Source: Acidobacteriota bacterium (lineage in GTDB: Bacteria > Acidobacteriota > Blastocatellia > Pyrinomonadales > Pyrinomonadaceae). Taken from it: DNA of 64,000 nt. The position numbers and the translations under genes are program-made. Positions 61,225 to 64,000 of this stretch are shown piece after piece; position 1 is the first letter of the stretch; each line of letters begins with the position of its first letter. The notes under the pieces were generated by a model. It searched no databases. It was not told the origin of the DNA and saw only the letters and a list, made by a program, of their open reading frames with translations. Location of the stretch: assembly GCA_023436495.1 (NCBI GenBank), contig JAEZIT010000040.1:46462-110461 (forward strand). The letters are read 5' to 3'.

Positions 61225-62558
61225 TACTGTCTGACGAACACCCCGTCGTTCAACGCGCCGATATTGCTCGTAGCAACCACATCGCCCTCGGCGACACCCT
61301 GTTTCACCTGGATCATGTCATTCTCGAGCAGTCCAAGCTGGACGAACTGTTCGTACGCAATCCCTTCTTTGACGACAAACACGCTGTTAACATCACCGTT
61401 AGTCTTTACGGCGGTGACCGGTACCATTACGGCCGAAGCCGGCTGCGACTGCGTGATCCGCACGGTAGCGAACTGTCCCGGCTTTAAAAGGCCTTCAGGG
61501 TTCGGCACTTCTGCCTCGACGACCATCGTACGTGCCGTCGCGTTGACATTGGGTGACATCCGTACGACAGTCCCGGCAAAATTGCGGTCGGGATAAGCGC
61601 TGACCTGTAGCGAAATGCTCTGACCGGTCGCAACCTGACCGATCGACTGTTCGGGTACGTCGATCTTAAGCCGAAGCACCGACGTGCGAAGGATCGTTGC
61701 TATCTTGGCATTAGGCGTGTTAGGGCTGATGTATTCGCCTACATCCGCTACGCGTTCGCTGACATAACCACTGAGCGGCGAATAGATCACCGTGTCGGTC
61801 ACGCCCTTCTGCGCAGCAAGGATCTGCGCCTCTGCCGTCTGAACGGCGGAGCGCGCCGCGCGGACGCCCGCTTCGGCCGTATCGACCTGAGCCTGCGCAC
61901 TGCGAATGGCCGCGAACCGCTGGTTCGCACTGTTCAGAGCGGCTTGATACGCGGACTGGGCCTGTTCGAACTGCGTCCGCCGCTGGTCATAGATCGTTCG
62001 GGCAATGTCGCCGGACTCGAGCAGCCGTGCCGAACGCTTGTACTCAAGCTCTGCAAGTTCCAGGGCAGCTTTTGCGTTGCGGACCTCGGCCACGTTGTTG
62101 ATGTCAAACCGCCCGTTTTCGCCGAGGCCGAGCTGGGCCTGTGCCTGCCGGACGTTCGCCCGTGCCTGTTCGACCTGCGCTTCGGCTTGGCCGACGGCGG
62201 AACGCGCCTGCTGTGCCTGCGACTGTGCCTGTTCGAGGCGGATGCCGGCATCGCGTTCGTCAAGTCGGACAAGAACGTCGCCCTGGCGAACATAACTTCC
62301 AACGTCGAAATTGACCGCGACGATCTTGCCGCCCACCGTCGGCGCAACATCCGTCTGAGCGTCGCTTGCCAGGTTGCCCGTAGCTTCGAAATACGACGGG
62401 ATCGGGCGGACAATCGCCTGTGCGGTCGTTACGTCGACGACCGCAGGTTCGGTCGCGTTGCTGTTATTCGACGAACCGGAGCTGCTCCTGCATGCTCCAG
62501 CCAACGCCGCCGACATTGCGGCCAATGCAAATATTATAAAAACTGTGTGCCTTCTCAT
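61224..62558 (-). CDS. RND periplasmic adaptor (membrane fusion protein)
   Basis: This 444-residue lipoprotein has a signal ending LAGACRSSSG with the lipid-attachment cysteine. The adaptor body follows: YFEATGNLASDAQTDVAPTVGGKIVAVNFDVGSYVRQGDVLVRLDERDAGIRLEQAQSQAQQARSA, a long coiled coil rich in Ala and Gln (residues about 110-230), then VIYSPLSGYVSERVADVGEYISP, the lipoyl half. It connects the RND pump to TolC. The coiled coil has several near-identical heptads. Its stop overlaps the start of the SRPBCC gene in TAATG. Confidence 0.9.
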   Translation of the reverse strand: MRRHTVFIIFALAAMSAALAGACRSSSGSSNNSNATEPAVVDVTTAQAIVRPIPSYFEATGNLASDAQTDVAPTVGGKIVAVNFDVGSYVRQGDVLVRLDERDAGIRLEQAQSQAQQARSAVGQAEAQVEQARANVRQAQAQLGLGENGRFDINNVAEVRNAKAALELAELEYKRSARLLESGDIARTIYDQRRTQFEQAQSAYQAALNSANQRFAAIRSAQAQVDTAEAGVRAARSAVQTAEAQILAAQKGVTDTVIYSPLSGYVSERVADVGEYISPNTPNAKIATILRTSVLRLKIDVPEQSIGQVATGQSISLQVSAYPDRNFAGTVVRMSPNVNATARTMVVEAEVPNPEGLLKPGQFATVRITQSQPASAVMVPVTAVKTNGDVNSVFVVKEGIAYEQFVQLGLLENDMIQVKQGVAEGDVVATSNIGALNDGVFVRQ

Positions 62559-62591
62559 TTTATTTATGCCGCAAGGAACCGGCCAAAAGGA

Positions 62592-63242
62592 TTATTTCGA
62601 AATGCCTCGTAAAAGAATGTCTGAAAACTGCCTTGCCGCCTCTTCGTTCGTCAGGTTGACCAGCGAACGATCGCGGTCCCACAGGATATTGTTGATCGAA
62701 TGGTGGATCAGCATCCCCAAGAAAGCCCGGACCGCGGTCTTCGGATCGGCGTCGCGTATCGCGCCTTCCGCCTGCCTGCGGCGAATGTAATTACCGATAA
62801 ATTCGTAAACCCGCGCAACATACTCTTTGAAGAAGCGGTCAGCAAGCTCGTGCTGTTCCAAAGCCGAATAAAAAAGCAAACGTGTGAACCCGATGTCCGA
62901 ATGATGCTTGTTCAACGCATGGCGTGCGATCAGGTAAAAGACCTCGTAGTCGTCTCCGGCGTCCATCGCCTTCTTGAGTTCGCTGGTTTCATCCCAAAGA
63001 AAATTCATTCCGCCTTCGGAAACCTTTGTGTCGAGGATCGCATTGTATAGAGCGTCCTTCGTGGAAAAATGACGAAAGACCATCGCCTCGGAAACGCCCG
63101 CTGCCTGCGCGATCTGTTTCGTAGTCGTTCCGCTAAACCCGTGACAGGAAAACAGTTCTACCGCTGTATCGAGGATCTGGCGGCGGCGTTCGTCCGCCTT
63201 CATGCGTCCCGCATGCTCACAATTGAATAGGTTCTTTATCAA
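62592..63242 (-). CDS. TetR/AcrR-family repressor of the efflux operon
   Basis: This 216-residue regulator has the TetR N-terminal helix-turn-helix (RRRQILDTAVELFSCHGFSGTTTKQIAQAAGVSEAMVFRHFSTKDALYNAILD). The C-terminal domain is a divergent ligand-binding half. It starts at 63242; a few earlier in-frame residues are possible. It is the first gene of the operon (33 bases before the adaptor start), and a palindromic operator lies 23 bases upstream of its start, so it probably represses its own operon until an exported compound binds. Confidence 0.88.
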   Translation of the reverse strand: MIKNLFNCEHAGRMKADERRRQILDTAVELFSCHGFSGTTTKQIAQAAGVSEAMVFRHFSTKDALYNAILDTKVSEGGMNFLWDETSELKKAMDAGDDYEVFYLIARHALNKHHSDIGFTRLLFYSALEQHELADRFFKEYVARVYEFIGNYIRRRQAEGAIRDADPKTAVRAFLGMLIHHSINNILWDRDRSLVNLTNEEAARQFSDILLRGISK

Positions 63243-63264
63243 TAAAAACTCCTGATAAAAGTTA

Positions 63265-63282
63265 TAAGTAAGTGCTTACTTA
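63265..63282 (-). promoter_or_regulatory. TetR-type operator of the efflux operon
   Basis: TAAGTAAG-TG-CTTACTTA is a perfect 8-2-8 palindrome 22 bases before the tetR start. TTACTTAC-type half-sites are common for AcrR/TetR regulators of RND pumps. It lies where the tetR promoter would be and is the only such dyad in the 348-base gap to the next gene. Confidence 0.8.
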
Positions 63283-63452
63283 CTTATTGGAAGCGAATAG
63301 ATTCTCATTTCGATTTGCCCCTTGTCAAGCTTCTTCTTAAAAAAATTACAGGCCTGTATTACGTGCCGCGTCGCGGATTGTTTCACACAGTCGCGGGGCC
63401 TTAAGTATCCACGCGTGATCCGACGAAAAAAAATCTCATAAGGCGAAAATCG

Positions 63453-63478
63453 GGAACATTCGGCGCGGTAATTTCGTT
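63453..63478 (+). promoter_or_regulatory. Possible ECF (EcfG-like) promoter
   Basis: GGAAC (63453-63457), 17 bases, and CGTT (63475-63478) fit the GGAAC-N16/17-CGTT consensus of general-stress ECF sigma factors. The next gene starts 111 bases downstream. A housekeeping-type TTGACG (63536) has no good -10. The match is short and could be chance. Confidence 0.3.
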
Positions 63479-63589
63479 ACAACTTTGTACGGACAGCCGT
63501 CATCCGAATCGGCACGTTCGCCGAAACCGAAGTATTTGACGTGGGAACGGATTTGTTTGAGAAAATTCTAACTAGGAGCAATTAGGGAA

Positions 63590-63937
63590 ATGTCAGAATT
63601 TGAAACGGAAGTTAAGAAGGCGGAAAGGGAACTGGAACAGGGCCTGGTGCCGGTCGAAAAGGACGAATTCGGTACGGGAACAGACGAATATCTTGGAGAT
63701 CTAAGGATGCAGGCACAGGAATACGGGCAGAAACTGCAGGACGCGGCCGTTAAGGCACGCGATTTCGCGAGCGAGAAATTTGCCCAGGCCGGCGATAAGT
63801 TCAAGGAACTTCAGAACAAGGAGCCCAAAGAACTTGTCGAAGATGCAAAGGAATACGCGCGGCAGAAACCCGGCAATGCCCTGCTGATATCGGCGGCGGT
63901 CGGCCTGGTGGTCGGATTGCTGCAGAGGCGCAAGTAA
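63590..63937 (+). CDS. DUF883/ElaB-like membrane-anchored protein
   Basis: This 115-residue protein is largely helical and charged (LGDLRMQAQEYGQKLQDAAVKARDFASEKFAQAGDKFKEL), ends in a short hydrophobic segment (NALLISAAVGLVVGLLQRRK), and matches the DUF883/ElaB/YqjD layout, a C-terminal tail anchor with a Gly-rich GxxxG helix and terminal arginines. E. coli members associate with ribosomes at the inner membrane in stationary phase. AGGGA lies close to the ATG with AGGAG farther upstream. Nothing recognisable follows to the end of the window. Confidence 0.72.
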   Translation: MSEFETEVKKAERELEQGLVPVEKDEFGTGTDEYLGDLRMQAQEYGQKLQDAAVKARDFASEKFAQAGDKFKELQNKEPKELVEDAKEYARQKPGNALLISAAVGLVVGLLQRRK

Positions 63938-64000
63938 AACGACAATACGCTGTGTGGGGACAGGCGTAGATGGTTCTCCTGAATTTGGATAGAAGTAAAA

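Overview
The window is a 64-kb chromosomal segment of moderately GC-rich bacterial DNA. It is densely coding, with about 60 genes on both strands. I see no rRNA, tRNA, CRISPR array, phage module or intact insertion sequence. The best taxonomic guess is Acidobacteriota, probably Blastocatellia. The basis is a VWFA-like protein of the acidobacterial type, a delta-60 repeat protein, a four-copy YARHG protein, a zinc-ribbon/TolB-like/TPR protein and a fused 2-oxoacid dehydrogenase E1. This is inference from gene content, not from a marker gene.

Layout. 0-7 kb: the end of a PflX-type radical SAM gene, a ParD/ParE toxin-antitoxin pair with its own promoter and terminator, a Bcp-type peroxiredoxin, a repeat-rich non-coding stretch, a YggX-like protein with a zinc-ribbon-like cysteine pattern, an aminoacyl-tRNA-protein transferase relative, a secreted phosphodiester glycosidase and an FAD monooxygenase. 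7-19 kb: a histone H1-like Lys/Ala protein, a serine hydrolase, clpA, a di-haem peroxidase, two pirins, an O-methyltransferase, a degenerate response regulator, and recX next to a truncated alaS. 18-30 kb: truB, a hydrolase, a broken DUF1287 gene, YARHG, OsmC, a glycine-zipper protein, a fused 2-oxoacid dehydrogenase and ada. 30-46 kb: VWA, delta-60, an M1 peptidase, cyclophilin, a frameshifted VOC gene, radical SAM, an acyl-CoA dehydrogenase, a flippase-like protein, a permease and a second serine hydrolase. 46-55 kb: a HEAT-cyclophilin fusion, a small gene interrupted by UGA, a thiol/peroxide defence block (redoxin, 2-Cys peroxiredoxin, PerR), VWA, an SDR and a quinone reductase. 55-64 kb: a TetR-controlled RND efflux operon and a DUF883-like protein.

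How genes work together. The clearest regulatory link is a peroxide regulon. The same 15-bp perfect inverted repeat overlaps the -10 of two promoters with identical geometry (-35 TTGACA, 17-bp spacer, -10 TATTCT): one in front of the perR-like gene, one in front of the di-haem peroxidase gene 38 kb away. The efflux operon reads tetR, adaptor, SRPBCC, RND pump, TolC and probably a quinone oxidoreductase, with an 18-bp operator upstream of tetR.

A second recurrent feature is a -10 element only 6-9 bases before the start codon at about ten genes. This predicts leaderless transcripts alongside genes with clear Shine-Dalgarno sites. Several genes look broken or reduced: alaS (catalytic core only), DUF1287 (internal deletion), VOC (one-base shift), an in-frame UGA in a small conserved-looking gene, and a receiver domain that has lost its phosphoacceptor.
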